Under the pieces are notes generated by a model. The model was not told where the DNA came from. It did not search any database and worked only from the letters and a program-made list of their open reading frames with translations. Of a stretch of 64,000 bases of DNA, positions 28,036 to 36,160 are shown one piece after another. Made by a program: the position numbers and the translations under genes. Each line of letters opens with the position of its first letter. Position 1 is the first letter of the stretch. Source of the DNA: Archaeoglobaceae archaeon (GTDB lineage: Archaea; Halobacteriota; Archaeoglobi; Archaeoglobales; Archaeoglobaceae); assembly GCA_038734275.1 (NCBI GenBank), contig JAVYOO010000001.1, positions 62,001 to 126,000 of the forward strand, written 5' to 3'.

Positions 28036-28407
28036 ATGATGGTTGAGGAACTATCTGAAACTGACGAAAAACTGGTCTCTCTACTTGCGGAAGCAGGGCT
28101 TAATAGGAATATTGCAAAGGTCGTTGTATTCTTATCCAAAGTAGGAGAAGCAGTCTCAAGGGACATCGAAAGAACCGCAAACCTTAGACAACCAGAAGTA
28201 AGCCTTGCAATGAAAGAACTAAAAGAGTGGGGATGGGTAAAAGAAAGGGAGCTGAAGAAAAAAGGAAAGGGTAGACCACTAAAAAGCTATAAGATGACAA
28301 GAGAACTTAGAGAGATAGCAATGGAAATTATCCAGAAGAAAAGAGAGGAGATAAAGAAAATCGAAAAAGACTTGGAAGAACTTGAAAGAATCGTTTCTAC
28401 AAAATAA
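28036..28407 (+). CDS. Winged-helix transcriptional regulator
   Basis: The 123-residue protein has a winged-helix DNA-binding domain (residues about 20-80; SRDIERTANLRQPEVSLAMKE carries the recognition helix) and a basic wing KKKGKGRPLKSYKM. A C-terminal helical dimerisation region follows, rich in Lys and Glu (KKREEIKKIEKDLEELE). It resembles predicted archaeal ArsR/TrmB-like regulators. I chose the ATG at 28036, with GAGGTG 4 bases upstream, over the GTG at 28030. It overlaps the hydrolase gene by one base and probably controls this pair through the inverted repeat at 27997-28012. Confidence 0.85.
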   Translation: MMVEELSETDEKLVSLLAEAGLNRNIAKVVVFLSKVGEAVSRDIERTANLRQPEVSLAMKELKEWGWVKERELKKKGKGRPLKSYKMTRELREIAMEIIQKKREEIKKIEKDLEELERIVSTK

Positions 28408-29111
28408 TGTTTTTTGATACAATTTTTGGAAGAAATTTTGGGAGAGTATATGTAAGCTATGCGATAATAGTTTGTCATGGATTCCCATACGAAGCCGGAT
28501 CAGTGATTGATAAGGGATATGGGGCTTTAGCAGAGTTATTATCAAGTGTAGCTCCTACGGTTATTTTTGATTTTTCTGGCTGTGGAAACAGCTCCGGAGT
28601 ATTTGGCTTAGAAAGATGGGTAGAGGACGTCAAAAATATTGCTGAAAAATTCGAAAAAGTCTCTCTTGTCGGTTATAGCATGGGCGGGATGATTGCAATA
28701 AGAGTGGGAGCAGAACTGGACAATCTGGAAAAAATTGTAGCGGTTTCAACCCCAGTCCCGGATATTTTCACAAAAGAAAGAATCGAAATTATCTTCGAAA
28801 ATGCCAAGAAAATTATGAGAGTAGGAAGCTTTGAGTATTTTTACGAGGAATTTAGCAAAGCAAAAGAAATGGATCCAAGAAAATTTGCACGTGAAATAGA
28901 GGCTTCGAAGCTTATAGTTCATGGGACAAACGATGAAATAGTTCCTTTTTGGTGCGGAGAAGATATTTACAGGAACTCTAAAGAACCAAAAGCTTTTCTT
29001 AAGGTTTTAAATGGGGATCATTTTCTCAGAAGAAACTTTAAAGTCATGAGCGTTATTGCGGAATGGCTTGCTGGAGGAATAAAGGATAAAGAATTAGAGA
29101 TCAGAGTTTAA
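28407..29111 (+). CDS. Alpha/beta hydrolase
   Basis: This 234-residue protein has the nucleophile elbow VGYSMGGMIA (Ser near 93), an aspartate in VHGTNDEIVPFW and a histidine in NGDHFLRR, which makes a complete Ser-Asp-His triad. The oxyanion region is VCHGFPYEAGS. It resembles small soluble esterases or acylaminoacyl-type hydrolases; the substrate is unknown. The ATG overlaps the stop of the regulator gene (TAATG), so both are co-translated. The 3' end overlaps the convergent adk gene by 11 bases. Confidence 0.88.
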   Translation: MFFDTIFGRNFGRVYVSYAIIVCHGFPYEAGSVIDKGYGALAELLSSVAPTVIFDFSGCGNSSGVFGLERWVEDVKNIAEKFEKVSLVGYSMGGMIAIRVGAELDNLEKIVAVSTPVPDIFTKERIEIIFENAKKIMRVGSFEYFYEEFSKAKEMDPRKFAREIEASKLIVHGTNDEIVPFWCGEDIYRNSKEPKAFLKVLNGDHFLRRNFKVMSVIAEWLAGGIKDKELEIRV

Positions 29112-29754
29112 TCTTCTCAAGAATCGATAGAATTTCAGCCTTTACTTTTTCAATGTCCTTTGTGCCATCAACATCGAAAAGAATGCCTTTTCTTTTGTAA
29201 TATTCTATTAAAGGCTCGGTATTCTTTCTGTAAACTTTGAATCTTTCTCTGACCACTTCTTCCTTATCATCATCTCTCTGATATAATTCTCCCCCGCATT
29301 TGTCGCATACCCCATTCTTTTTTGGGGGATCATAAATCAAGTGGTAAATCGCACCACATTTTCTGCAGATTCGTCTGTTCACAATTCTTTTGACTATTTC
29401 ATCCTCAGAAACGTTTATATTAATTACAGCGTCTATTTTTTTACCTAATTCGACCATCATTGCGTCTAAGGCTTCTGCTTGGGCTATAGTCCTTGGAAAG
29501 CCATCCAAAATGAAACCTCTTTCGCAATCCTTTTGTTTGAGCCTTTCCTTTACTATGCCCACTACTATCTCGTCGGGAACGAGTTTTCCTTGGTTCATAT
29601 ATTCTTTGGCTTTTTTCCCAAGCTCAGTGCTCTTTTCCACTGCCTCTCTTAACATATCTCCCGTGGATATCTGCGGTATTCCATATTTCTCTGCCAGAAA
29701 CTTAGCTTGCGTCCCTTTTCCTGCTCCGGGAGCACCTAGAAGAATTATTTTCAT
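29101..29754 (-). CDS. adk: Adenylate kinase (zinc-containing)
   Basis: This is a bacterial-type long adenylate kinase, interconverting ATP, AMP and ADP. It has the P-loop GAPGAGKGT (7-15), the AMP-binding ISTGDMLR, GFPRT, and the LID domain with four zinc cysteines (CRKCG...CDKCGG) followed by YQRDDDKEEVVRERF. The length of 217 is typical. Many euryarchaea have the unrelated archaeal AdkA, so this form is worth noting, but it is known in Archaeoglobales. It is transcribed alone from a promoter after 29754. Confidence 0.96.
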   Translation of the reverse strand: MKIILLGAPGAGKGTQAKFLAEKYGIPQISTGDMLREAVEKSTELGKKAKEYMNQGKLVPDEIVVGIVKERLKQKDCERGFILDGFPRTIAQAEALDAMMVELGKKIDAVININVSEDEIVKRIVNRRICRKCGAIYHLIYDPPKKNGVCDKCGGELYQRDDDKEEVVRERFKVYRKNTEPLIEYYKRKGILFDVDGTKDIEKVKAEILSILEKIKL

Positions 29755-29819
29755 GAGAATTAGCTAAGAAGAGCGGTATAAATTATTTCTGATTTTTCTT
29801 CTTGAAAAATAAGGAAACG

Positions 29820-29880
29820 GGGAGCCACCCCTCATGGCTCAGCAAAAGCTTTCAAAGCTTAGGGTGGCGAGAGCTGATAA
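29820..29880. ncRNA. Candidate structured RNA or regulatory element with competing stems
   Basis: A G+C-rich patch lies in an AT-rich gap. GCCACCC (29824-29830) can pair with GGGTGGC (29862-29868), enclosing a hairpin AAGCTT/AAGCTT (29846-29851 with 29855-29860). GAGCCA (29822-29827) can instead pair with TGGCTC (29835-29840), which excludes the first stem. TCAGC (29839-29843) and GCTGA (29873-29877) give a further alternative. Both strands can fold. No C/D or H/ACA box set is clear. It lies 66 bases upstream of adk on the opposite side of its start, so it might be an adk leader or an independent RNA. Confidence 0.35.
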
Positions 29881-30311
29881 AAATTAGTGCTGGGATTTTA
29901 AAATTTTTCTCAATCAATTTTTTGATCTTGGTTTAGTTTTGGGAATAATTCAACATCTTGAACTACCCACCAATTAGGACTCCGGGCAAAAATCAGCGGT
30001 AAACTAATCTTTTGCCTCTATGAGTAAAAATATTCTTAGATTGTAGACTTCGCGGTTTTAATTGCAGAGTTGGTTGAAAAGAAATTCTAAAGCTGAAAGT
30101 GAGTTTCAGGAGTAGTTATCCATTAGGTCTATCTGAAAGTTTTGACGTAGCATAATGCTTTGGCTGTCAGCTCCTCTCAGGAAAAATTGGATGTCTTCTT
30201 CTCTTCAAGTCGCACCTATAGCCAACTTATAGTTATATGGATCCATTTGTTGAAAAGCAGGTATATGAAAAAAGATGAAAGATAATTTTTGATAGCAATT
30301 CAACTCCACGC
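29881..30311. other. Gene-free AT-rich stretch
   Basis: No open frame longer than short random ones, no tRNA and no convincing promoter is seen here. The bases look like decayed DNA between adk and the frameshifted ribbon-helix-helix gene. I found no clear terminal repeats that would mark an insertion sequence. Confidence 0.5.
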
Positions 30312-30490
30312 ATGGGAAGAAAGCCAAGCGGTAGAGTTAATTGTTCCGTGTGGATAAAGATCTTCTCTCAGAGTTGCGAGAGATTGCTAAAGTCCACGAC
30401 ATTGCCATTTCAGATTTAATCGAGCGGAAAATACTCGAATTGATAAAAGAGTTTGATTCTAAGAAAGGCGAATCTCATATGCGAAAAAAT
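30312..30490 (+). pseudogene. Frameshifted ribbon-helix-helix (CopG-like) gene
   Basis: The ATG at 30312 starts MGRKPSGRVNCSV, the usual basic N-terminus of archaeal ribbon-helix-helix proteins. The matching continuation RVDKDLLSELREIAKVHDI, then SDLIERKILELIKEF, lies in another frame that opens at 30341. A small indel near 30350 must have broken the gene. An alternative is translation from the TTG at 30341, which would keep most of the fold. The downstream part of the open frame runs into the tRNA-Val gene and is not believable as protein. A direct repeat of TCTCATATG lies near 30473-30503. Confidence 0.5.
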
Positions 30491-30610
30491 TTCTCATATG
30501 AGATATCCAGCAAAAATAAAACTCCAAAGCCCTCAAACCGAAAATCAAGCCATTCAAAAAATCGAGAATTTAACGATAACCTCTCAAATTGCTCAAATTC
30601 CCGCAAAAAA

Positions 30611-30683
30611 TGGGCTCGGAGGGATTCGAACCCTCGAACTTCGCCGTGTGAAGGCGACGTCATAACCGCTAGACCACGAGCCC
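30611..30683 (-). tRNA. tRNA-Val (anticodon CAC)
   Basis: On the minus strand the gene starts GGGCTCGTGG and folds fully. The acceptor stem is GGGCTCG/CGAGCCC, the anticodon stem TCGCC/GGCGA with loop TTCACAC, so the anticodon is CAC. The T arm is GAGGG-TTCGAAT-CCCTC. There is no intron and CCA is not encoded. It lies immediately downstream of the large acyl-CoA operon, in the same direction. Confidence 0.95.
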
Positions 30684-30766
30684 TGAAAGTCGTAAGCTTT
30701 ATTGTTTTTATCCCTTTCTCTTCTCTAACTTAAAGGAATTTTATATCTCAGAGGGAAAAATTAGTA

Positions 30767-31486
30767 TTAGCCAAGGAGCTTTTCTGTCAGATCTATAGCC
30801 GAAGTTAGGGCAATTGAATCGCTGATGCTCAGCAAAGGCTTTCCTTCGACATCAAGTCTGAATATAGCCTCATCTTCAGGAATCGTGAAGACAAAGTCAA
30901 AATTCTTATTTTCAACTCTTATCGCCTCTCGAACCTTGTTGATCACGAGTGCACATTTTCTGAATTTTACAGCCTTTTGGGCTACGGATCTAATTTGATC
31001 CGCCACCAAAAATCCTTTTTTGCTCATGTCTGATACAACTAAAAGCACGTCAACGTCTCTCATCACTCTTCTGTTTATCTGCTCAACTCCCGCCTCGCCA
31101 TCGATCACAACGTAGTCAAAAGATCCTGAAAGAATTTCAATTGCTTCTCTTAGCATCGAATTCAGCTGACAGTAGCATCCCTCTTCTTCAGGTCTTCCCA
31201 TCGCCAGAAATGAGAATTTATCACTCTCAATCAATGCTTCGAGTATTTTGTAATCTATCGAAGTTGCAATCTCGACCTTGTCGTATTTTTCTCTGATCAT
31301 TTCGACTATTTCTTTCCTTATATCTTCCAGCGTTTTTTCAATCTCGACTCCAAGGGCAATCGAAAGCCCTCCTGCTGGATCTGCATCGATTGCCAAAACC
31401 TTGCCTTTTTCAGACAGAACTCTGGTTAACAGTGCGGAAACGGTTGTTTTACCAGCACCACCCTTTCCAACAACCGCAATTTTCAT
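30767..31486 (-). CDS. cooC: CooC/AcsF-type nickel-insertion ATPase
   Basis: This MinD-family ATPase has the deviant Walker A GKGGAGKTT (7-15), DADPAGG, VIDGEAGVEQ, and the CooC-specific CxC motif C104-Y-C106 in EEGCYCQLNSM. CooC proteins dimerise on ATP and bring nickel to CO dehydrogenase through this cysteine pair. Here it is the last gene of the nine-gene acyl-CoA reductase-type operon, overlapping the preceding gene by four bases, rather than being beside either cdhA copy. It may serve CO dehydrogenase, or may assemble a metal site in the enzymes of this operon. The identity is secure; the target is not. Confidence 0.85.
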   Translation of the reverse strand: MKIAVVGKGGAGKTTVSALLTRVLSEKGKVLAIDADPAGGLSIALGVEIEKTLEDIRKEIVEMIREKYDKVEIATSIDYKILEALIESDKFSFLAMGRPEEEGCYCQLNSMLREAIEILSGSFDYVVIDGEAGVEQINRRVMRDVDVLLVVSDMSKKGFLVADQIRSVAQKAVKFRKCALVINKVREAIRVENKNFDFVFTIPEDEAIFRLDVEGKPLLSISDSIALTSAIDLTEKLLG

Positions 31487-32151
31487 ACTCTCTTGATTTT
31501 CTCTCTTATCATTTTAAGTTCTGGAATTTCGGTGCAAACGTCCTTATAATCACATTCTTCGCAATTCAGCAGTTTTTCCTCGTGCATTTTTATCAAAGCG
31601 TTGGTTATCTTTCTTGCTTTTTCAAAAACATCGCTCAGGGCATCGATATCCTTTTTTGAAGTCAGAATTATCACATCGGTAGCCTTGACAAATTTAATTG
31701 AATTCATGGCTTCCAGAACAGCTCTTCCAAAAACTCCAAGACTGAAGCCACTGGCTGTGGCATTCTTGCCTACCCTAAGCCATACTTTCATCTGGCTTGG
31801 AAGGCTTCTGATTGTTACCCCTGACAATCCAAGATCATAGAAGGCATCTCTCATAGCTTTAAAGCACTCATACTTCTCAAGCTTGTCATTCCATAAAATT
31901 TCGCAGATAACAATAATCGCAAGAGATCCATCAGAATCCTCAGAGATATAAATCCTGTTTTCAGCCTTCCCCCAGATGAGCAGGAGTGCTGAGCTATTTT
32001 TTCCGAGTTCATAAGCCAGTTCATTTCTTGTCACAACATCTCTTTTTCTGTTCCACTGCTGAAACAGAAAAGGATCGTATTTGCGAACTTTTCCCATTTT
32101 TATCTCTTCCTCAACGTAGTCCCTTATTCTATCGACGATTTCGTCAAACAT
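31483..32151 (-). CDS. Unrecognised protein of the acyl-CoA reductase-type operon
   Basis: The 222-residue soluble protein has mixed alpha/beta character and a C-terminal cysteine motif (NCEECDYKDVCTEIPE, near 195-210) that could bind a metal or cluster. Remotely, this end reminds me of acetyl-CoA synthase beta-subunit segments, which together with the adjacent cooC would hint at a CO dehydrogenase-related role, but I cannot support this from sequence alone. It begins next to the stop of the ATPase gene (32152) and overlaps cooC by four bases, so it is certainly part of the operon. Confidence 0.75.
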   Translation of the reverse strand: MFDEIVDRIRDYVEEEIKMGKVRKYDPFLFQQWNRKRDVVTRNELAYELGKNSSALLLIWGKAENRIYISEDSDGSLAIIVICEILWNDKLEKYECFKAMRDAFYDLGLSGVTIRSLPSQMKVWLRVGKNATASGFSLGVFGRAVLEAMNSIKFVKATDVIILTSKKDIDALSDVFEKARKITNALIKMHEEKLLNCEECDYKDVCTEIPELKMIREKIKRV

Positions 32152-32898
32152 TCAAAATTCCTCTGCCACTATTCCCGCTCCAATTGCTACCGCAAGCTGT
32201 GGTTGTGGGAAGCTTACATAATCTCCGCCAATTGTTTTTCTTATTCTTTCTGTAATGGTTGCAAAGTTTGCAACTCCTCCTGTAATCGTGTATTTTCCAG
32301 CTATATTCAGCTTTTTCACCTGAGATGCCACAATTTTCGCAATGGAGTCGCAGACTGCAGAGATAATATTTTCCCTCTTTTCCCCATCATTTACGTATGA
32401 AATTACCTCACTTTCAGCGAAAACAGCACACTGCGAAGTTATGGAGAGCTTTTTATCAGAATTCACCGCAAATTTATCCACATTGCGAATGTCTAAGCCG
32501 AGTGCAGAACTCATTACTTCCAAGAATTTACCGCTACCACTTGCACACTTGTCGTTCTTAACGTAATCAATTACGTTGCCATCTTTATCAATAGAAACTA
32601 CAGTTATGCTTTGCGCCCCGATGTCGATGACGTAGTCAGCGTTTACTATGTCTCTTCCAGCTATTGCAAGACACACAACATCGTCTTCTTTGATCTCAGC
32701 AAATTCAACAAGTTCTGCACCGCTTCCTGTTGCACAACATTTCTCAAATTTTCCAAATTTTTTAATCCCGCCGAGCACAGACTCAAACACGGGCTTCAAG
32801 TTTCCCGCAGTTTCTTCAATTACGTAGCCCTTGACTTTTCCATCCCATAAAACAGCTTTAGTGAATCTTGTTCCTACATCAATCCCGAGAAACATCAT
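32152..32898 (-). CDS. BcrD/BzdP-like ATPase subunit (activator family)
   Basis: This is a member of the BcrA/BadF/BzdQ/HgdC family, ASKHA-fold ATPases that drive electrons to very low potential. Residues seen are GIDVGTRFTKA, GAQSITVVSID, C118 in KNDKCASGSGKFLE and C157 in SQCAVFAESEV. These two cysteines are the ligands for a [4Fe-4S] cluster shared between two subunits. The length of 248 is slightly short. Two different ATPase genes side by side are typical of benzoyl-CoA reductase, whereas 2-hydroxyacyl-CoA dehydratases usually use one gene for a homodimer. It overlaps the upstream ATPase gene by four bases. Confidence 0.85.
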   Translation of the reverse strand: MMFLGIDVGTRFTKAVLWDGKVKGYVIEETAGNLKPVFESVLGGIKKFGKFEKCCATGSGAELVEFAEIKEDDVVCLAIAGRDIVNADYVIDIGAQSITVVSIDKDGNVIDYVKNDKCASGSGKFLEVMSSALGLDIRNVDKFAVNSDKKLSITSQCAVFAESEVISYVNDGEKRENIISAVCDSIAKIVASQVKKLNIAGKYTITGGVANFATITERIRKTIGGDYVSFPQPQLAVAIGAGIVAEEF

Positions 32899-33683
32899 TT
32901 ACCTCCATATTTCTCCTTTGCAAAAATCGCCGCTCCAAGGGCTCCGATTATCTGTGGATCCATACCCAAATCGATAAACCTTATGTTCAGAATTTTCTCG
33001 AGTTCCCATTTAACTCCTCTGTTTTTTGCCACACCACCAGTCAAAGCAACTTCCCTTTCAACCCCTACACGTCTTGCGAGGTAGTAAATTCTTTGAGCCA
33101 TCGATCTGTTCACTCCTGCTGCAATGTCTTCCTTTGGGAAACCTCTCTGTAGAAAATGAAGAACTTCGGTTTCAGCAAAAATACTGCATCTTGCAGTAAT
33201 CTCAATTGGATTTTTTGATATAAAAGTCATCTCTCCGAGTTCTTCAAGCTTTATCCCGAGTGCTCTTGCCTGAATTTCCAAAAATCTCCCAGTGCCTGCT
33301 GCGCATTTATCGTTCATCACAAAGTTTACAAGCTTGCCTTTTTCATCTATTCTTATAACCTTTGCATCCTGTCCGCCTATGTCGATAACAGTTCTAACCG
33401 TGGGATTAAGCCAGAAGGCTCCTTTTGCGTGACAGCTTATCTCGCTAACGTGTTCTTTGGCAAATCCAGCTTCGACAAGTTTCTCTCTTCCATAGCCAGT
33501 TGAAAAAGTTATTATATTGTTTTTGCTCAAACCAAGCTCATCGAGTAACTCACCCATCACCTTTTTTGCAGATTCCACTGGATTTGGAAGCACTCTCATG
33601 TTTTTCCAACCGATGACCTTGTTATCTTCAATTATAACAGCCTGAGCCGTAAGAGAACCTACATCGGTTCCTGCGAATAGCAT
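32895..33683 (-). CDS. BcrA/BzdQ-like ATPase subunit (activator family)
   Basis: This is the second ASKHA ATPase of the operon. It shows GTDVGSLTAQAVI, GGQDAKVIRID, C127 in MNDKCAAGTGRFLE and C166 in TARCSIFAETEV, the same positions as the cluster ligands of HgdC from Acidaminococcus, plus GGVAKNRGV and GALGAAIFA. Together with the 248-residue partner it should form a heterodimer bridging one [4Fe-4S] cluster and couple ATP hydrolysis to single-electron transfer to the catalytic subunits. The gene start lies inside the end of the preceding catalytic-subunit gene (25-base overlap). Confidence 0.88.
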   Translation of the reverse strand: MLFAGTDVGSLTAQAVIIEDNKVIGWKNMRVLPNPVESAKKVMGELLDELGLSKNNIITFSTGYGREKLVEAGFAKEHVSEISCHAKGAFWLNPTVRTVIDIGGQDAKVIRIDEKGKLVNFVMNDKCAAGTGRFLEIQARALGIKLEELGEMTFISKNPIEITARCSIFAETEVLHFLQRGFPKEDIAAGVNRSMAQRIYYLARRVGVEREVALTGGVAKNRGVKWELEKILNIRFIDLGMDPQIIGALGAAIFAKEKYGGK

Positions 33684-35044
33684 AATATCAGCCTTTTCGC
33701 CTCCTCTTCTTGCCTTTTGCTATGAAGAACGCTAATCGGCGTTATTCTACGATTCCAGCAGTCCCCATCAAGTCTCAAAACTGGTATTCCTTCTTTCGTC
33801 AGTTCATCTCTTAGAATTCTGAACACGCTTTGGGACTGCTTACATGCATGATGCCCGCTATAAACAGCGCAATTCGCATTCAAATCTTTTACCAGATGCA
33901 GAGTATCTTCAACCCACTTGAGTCCCATGTTTTCCGCACCCATCTGCCTCGTCATAACGTAGTTCCAAGCATTGTTGGCAAGAGCGTCAATCGCTTCTTC
34001 CTTTGTGCTAACTTCATGCATCTCCTTCAAAACCTGAGAATTAAGGAGATCGTTGAGATAGCTTATTCCGTTGTCCTCAAGCCAGAGCCAGAACTCAAAG
34101 AGGTCGATGTAATAGCCAGTATAAACCCAGAGACTTCTTGCAATCTCCTTTTCAGCAGGGTATTCTCCTTTACGTAGTCTCTTCTCTGCCACTTCTATGA
34201 ATTTCTGAAACATCTCGATTGCTTCATCTCTTCCCCACATTGTAAAGCGGGTTCCGTAGCTCATCAGTGTGAACATGTTTGGCACAGGGCACGGAGAATT
34301 TTTCTTGAGCTCATAAAGCTCCCAGTAAAGCTCTGTCGCTTCATTGCATTTTTCGATCGTTTTTATCAATCTGTCTTCATCAACCTCACCCAATTCCGCC
34401 TCAAGCTTTGAAAACATCTTATGAAATAGTCTCCTGTATAGTTCGAAATCCCTTGCACTTTCTCCAGTTTTGTCAAGTATTATCTCAGGTATTCCAAGAT
34501 ACTCAGAGACAAATTCATGAATCTTCGAGTTTGCATCACAGGATCCGGGAGCTGCAGAGATCATCATATCGGGAACAAATTCTCTTGCCTGCGTGGACAA
34601 CAAAATAGAACCCAATGCTATTGTATTTGCTGAGCACACAAAGTCGGGAATTCCGAGAGAGACTGCGAAATCCCAGTATGGCTCGCCCTGATGAGCAAGA
34701 GCGAGTGTGCCAGTTGTAGTTACAACTTCAGTTGTAAACGGAACCGCGTTATCAAAAGCATTTATAACTTCAGGAGGGAAGTTAAAGGGTATCATTACGA
34801 CTTTTTTGCCCTTATCCTTCGCTTCCACAGCTTCAATAACGTGTTTACCAAGAATATCCTGCAAAAATTGTAGTCCGGCCCCATCATGTCTTTCATCAAG
34901 AAAGCTTTTGAGCGTGTGAGCCTGCTCCTTTACAAATAGATCCAACATGCTGTTGATTTCATCTCTTGTATAAGCACCAAAATTCCTGATCGTTTTCAGA
35001 ACCTGATAACTTCTCAAAACCAGCCCATTCTTAATTTCCGACAT
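33659..35044 (-). CDS. BcrB/BzdO-like catalytic subunit (HgdB-type, 2-hydroxyacyl-CoA dehydratase family D)
   Basis: The 461-residue protein belongs to the family of benzoyl-CoA reductase and 2-hydroxyacyl-CoA dehydratase catalytic subunits. Cysteines that could ligate the active-site cluster are in DFVCSANT, APGSCDANS, SGHHACKQSQS and LDGDCWNRR. The length fits BcrB/BzdO (about 440). It ends inside the ATPase gene and starts 3 bases downstream of the stop of the second catalytic-subunit gene. Together they would form the heterodimer that accepts electrons from the ATPase. Whether it reduces an aromatic acyl-CoA or dehydrates a hydroxyacyl-CoA cannot be decided from sequence. Confidence 0.85.
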   Translation of the reverse strand: MSEIKNGLVLRSYQVLKTIRNFGAYTRDEINSMLDLFVKEQAHTLKSFLDERHDGAGLQFLQDILGKHVIEAVEAKDKGKKVVMIPFNFPPEVINAFDNAVPFTTEVVTTTGTLALAHQGEPYWDFAVSLGIPDFVCSANTIALGSILLSTQAREFVPDMMISAAPGSCDANSKIHEFVSEYLGIPEIILDKTGESARDFELYRRLFHKMFSKLEAELGEVDEDRLIKTIEKCNEATELYWELYELKKNSPCPVPNMFTLMSYGTRFTMWGRDEAIEMFQKFIEVAEKRLRKGEYPAEKEIARSLWVYTGYYIDLFEFWLWLEDNGISYLNDLLNSQVLKEMHEVSTKEEAIDALANNAWNYVMTRQMGAENMGLKWVEDTLHLVKDLNANCAVYSGHHACKQSQSVFRILRDELTKEGIPVLRLDGDCWNRRITPISVLHSKRQEEEAKRLILCYSQEPM

Positions 35045-35047
35045 AAT

Positions 35048-36160
35048 TCACCTCCCCAGCCTTTCCATAAAAGCCTGAACCCTCGTTTTTATTCTGCCAA
35101 TGTCTGCTGATGAAGCGTATTCTTTTTCCAGCAAAAGCACTGGAATGCCCTCTTTTTCAAGATCCAATCTTAACTTGGCGTTTTCAATACCAAATAAATC
35201 ACAGAACTTGTTATGGGTCAAAATAACCCCGTCTGCTTCAGCCATTTCAACCATTTGTTTTATAAAATTCTTCCTGAAATTGTATTCTCCGAACATCCTT
35301 GCGCATATCTTCAGAGTTTCGAGATACTTTTTCGCAAGAAACTCGTAGATGTCTCCACCATCATACTCCATCGCATTCCAGAATCCACCTGTGCCAAAGC
35401 ACGTTGTTTCTGCCACAATCAACGCACCCATTTCTTCGATCTTTTTTAGAAGTTCAATTTCATCTAACGGACTTCCTCCAAGCACGATTTTAGCCCTAAA
35501 GTCTATTTTTCTGCCTTGGCTCAAAACTTTATCAAGCAAAGAGTTGAAAGTCTCTGAAGGCAAGGATTCGCGTGCGATAGCCAGTGCTATGGCTTCGTGT
35601 CCATAAAAATTTGGAATCTTGTATCTTTTTTTGCCAAAATCTGCGAGCTTTTTGTTAATCTGAGCTTGGAGCCTTATTTGACCTATAATATCATCCTCGT
35701 GTATTTTCAGCTGGAATTGTTTCTCAAAAAAGCTTTTTAGATCCCTTATTTCATCTGCGAAAAATTTTAGGGTATCCTCATTGACAATGTGTGGGACTTT
35801 AAAGTAATAAATGAATTTAGCCTTCTTTGCGTGGTTGATTTCATCGAAAGTGCCCATCCAGTGATCACAACCCCTAACTCTAACAAAGCCATCGAGAAAA
35901 TCGTAGCTCCCATTTAAAACAAGTTCAAGACAACTTCTGCACAGACTACAGTTATATCTGGAGAGGTAGGAATCTGCTGTGGAAGTATCTGGATTGCTGT
36001 TTCCTCTTAGCCTAAAGGGCAGAATTTTACCTGCTTCAGCAACTTCTTTTGGCAGAGCTATGCATGCATGACCAATTACAAAACCGCCTTTAGACTTCCA
36101 GTCTTTTATATAATCATTTTCCAGAATTCTGGAGATTTCTTGGACTTTATCCAGCCCCAT
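35048..36160 (-). CDS. BcrC/BzdN-like catalytic subunit
   Basis: This is the second subunit of the same family, 370 residues. The N-terminal cluster-ligand region holds C71, C74, C77 (YNCSLCRSCLE) and C98 in VRGCDHW; a later cysteine is in VAETTCFGTGGFW. The length resembles BcrC/BzdN (about 380). The start ATG shares one base with the stop of the helical protein gene (TAATG), and the next gene follows after three bases. The pair of catalytic subunits plus two ATPases is the gene set of an ATP-dependent benzoyl-CoA reductase. The ferredoxin usually needed is not in the operon. Confidence 0.85.
   Translation of the reverse strand: MGLDKVQEISRILENDYIKDWKSKGGFVIGHACIALPKEVAEAGKILPFRLRGNSNPDTSTADSYLSRYNCSLCRSCLELVLNGSYDFLDGFVRVRGCDHWMGTFDEINHAKKAKFIYYFKVPHIVNEDTLKFFADEIRDLKSFFEKQFQLKIHEDDIIGQIRLQAQINKKLADFGKKRYKIPNFYGHEAIALAIARESLPSETFNSLLDKVLSQGRKIDFRAKIVLGGSPLDEIELLKKIEEMGALIVAETTCFGTGGFWNAMEYDGGDIYEFLAKKYLETLKICARMFGEYNFRKNFIKQMVEMAEADGVILTHNKFCDLFGIENAKLRLDLEKEGIPVLLLEKEYASSADIGRIKTRVQAFMERLGR

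Noticed and set aside
30484-30733. C-terminal part of the frame from 30341 as protein
   Set aside because: It runs through the intact tRNA-Val gene.
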